Source of the DNA: Thermoplasmata archaeon
Lineage (GTDB): Archaea > Thermoplasmatota > B47-G6 > B47-G6B > 47-G6
Length of the DNA stretch: 6,057 nt
Reading direction: 5' to 3'
Assembly: GCA_003663565.1 (NCBI GenBank)
Contig: QMTT01000062.1
Location: 1 to 6,057, forward strand
The notes under the pieces are model-generated. The model was not told the DNA's origin, made no database searches, and worked only from the letters and a program-made list of their open reading frames with translations. Position numbers and translations under genes: made by a program. This document shows, piece by piece, positions 5,916-6,057 of the stretch (its first letter is position 1; each line of letters starts with the position of its first letter).

Positions 5916-5924
5916 CGTTTATGG
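5916..5924 (-). promoter_or_regulatory. Possible TATA box for a leaderless dehydrogenase transcript
   Basis: The minus-strand sequence CCATAAACG is centred about 27 bases before the ATG at 5893, the distance at which an archaeal TATA box would start transcription on the start codon itself. The match to the consensus is only moderate, and AT-rich stretches at 5960-5985 could also act. Confidence 0.3.
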
Positions 5925-6012
5925 ATGTCCCGTAAGCACCTAAAAGACTAATATCTTGGGGCAATATTAAACTTTAACATTAATTGCCTTATGAAACTGT
6001 TCTTGTCCTTGT

Positions 6013-6030
6013 GAACATTCATGAATATTC
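6013..6030. repeat. 18-base near-palindrome, possible operator
   Basis: GAACATTCATGAATATTC is an inverted repeat centred on TCATGA, with eight of nine base pairs matching and one mismatched pair. Such symmetric sites are typical binding sites of dimeric transcription factors. It overlaps the possible ATG at 6021 and lies about 120 bases upstream of the dehydrogenase start, so it could act on either gene. Only its symmetry is directly visible. Confidence 0.4.
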
Positions 6031-6057
6031 GCGAGCGTTTGTACGTCATTAAGGAGC

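Larger units (their letters stand above)
5894..6057. other. Right-edge intergenic stretch, possible gene start at the border
   Basis: No complete gene is visible. An ATG at 6021 opens a plus-strand frame (MNIRERLYVIKE) that runs off the window. Two minus-strand frames are also open from the edge, with stops at 5948 and 5967. The forward and the longer minus-strand frames use CGN arginine codons, unlike the AGA/AGG-rich genes here, so none can be preferred. The 5940-5990 part is AT-rich and suited to promoters in either direction. Confidence 0.35.

Noticed and set aside
5948..6056. Minus-strand open frames from the right edge, as the C-terminus of another gene
   Set aside because: Two overlapping frames are open at once, the longer uses CGN arginine codons unlike the neighbours, and neither product looks familiar.

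Overview
The window is most likely from a thermophilic archaeon, probably of the Thermoproteota (Crenarchaeota) or a neighbouring lineage. Support comes from a Trm14-type THUMP methyltransferase, a single-module archaeal ZPR1 protein, an archaeal SepF-like protein, strong GGAGGT-type ribosome-binding sites next to TATA-box promoters, AT-rich coding DNA and arginine codons that are mostly AGA/AGG. The exact genus cannot be read from this sequence.

Layout from left to right. Bases 2-238 are the 3' end of a seryl-tRNA synthetase gene (+). A TATA-box promoter follows, then a complete tRNA guanine-N2 methyltransferase gene (trm14, + strand, 328-1455). It ends three bases from the stop codon of a convergent minus-strand operon. 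Read in its own direction, that operon is a SepF-like gene (3386-2973), a ZPR1 zinc-finger gene (2946-2350) and an unrecognised 296-residue gene (2349-1459), the last two with no gap between them.

Between the SepF-like gene and the divergent radical SAM gene lie 322 gene-free bases in two contrasting halves. Bases 3391-3540 are GC-rich (81 of 150 by hand count) and full of hairpins. They resemble the right end and guide-RNA region of an IS200/IS605-type (TnpB) element, and they sit directly in the leader of the SepF operon. The half after 3541 is very AT-rich (29 G or C in 3541-3660) and carries TATA-like elements for both directions.

The radical SAM gene (3709-4668, +, COG0731 type) has an odd translation start: its perfect Shine-Dalgarno sequence contains the only canonical start codon, and the spacing points to an ACG codon instead. 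It converges on a complete iron-type alcohol dehydrogenase gene (5893-4700, minus). The last 164 bases are non-coding or hold the very edge of another gene, and contain an 18-base near-palindrome.

Functionally the left part concerns tRNA charging and modification. The central operon joins a putative cell-division or membrane-anchor protein with a putative translation-factor chaperone and an unknown. The right part is redox metabolism. The two strongest leads are the structured GC-rich leader and the non-canonical start of the radical SAM gene. No CRISPR array, tRNA, rRNA or intact transposase gene was seen.
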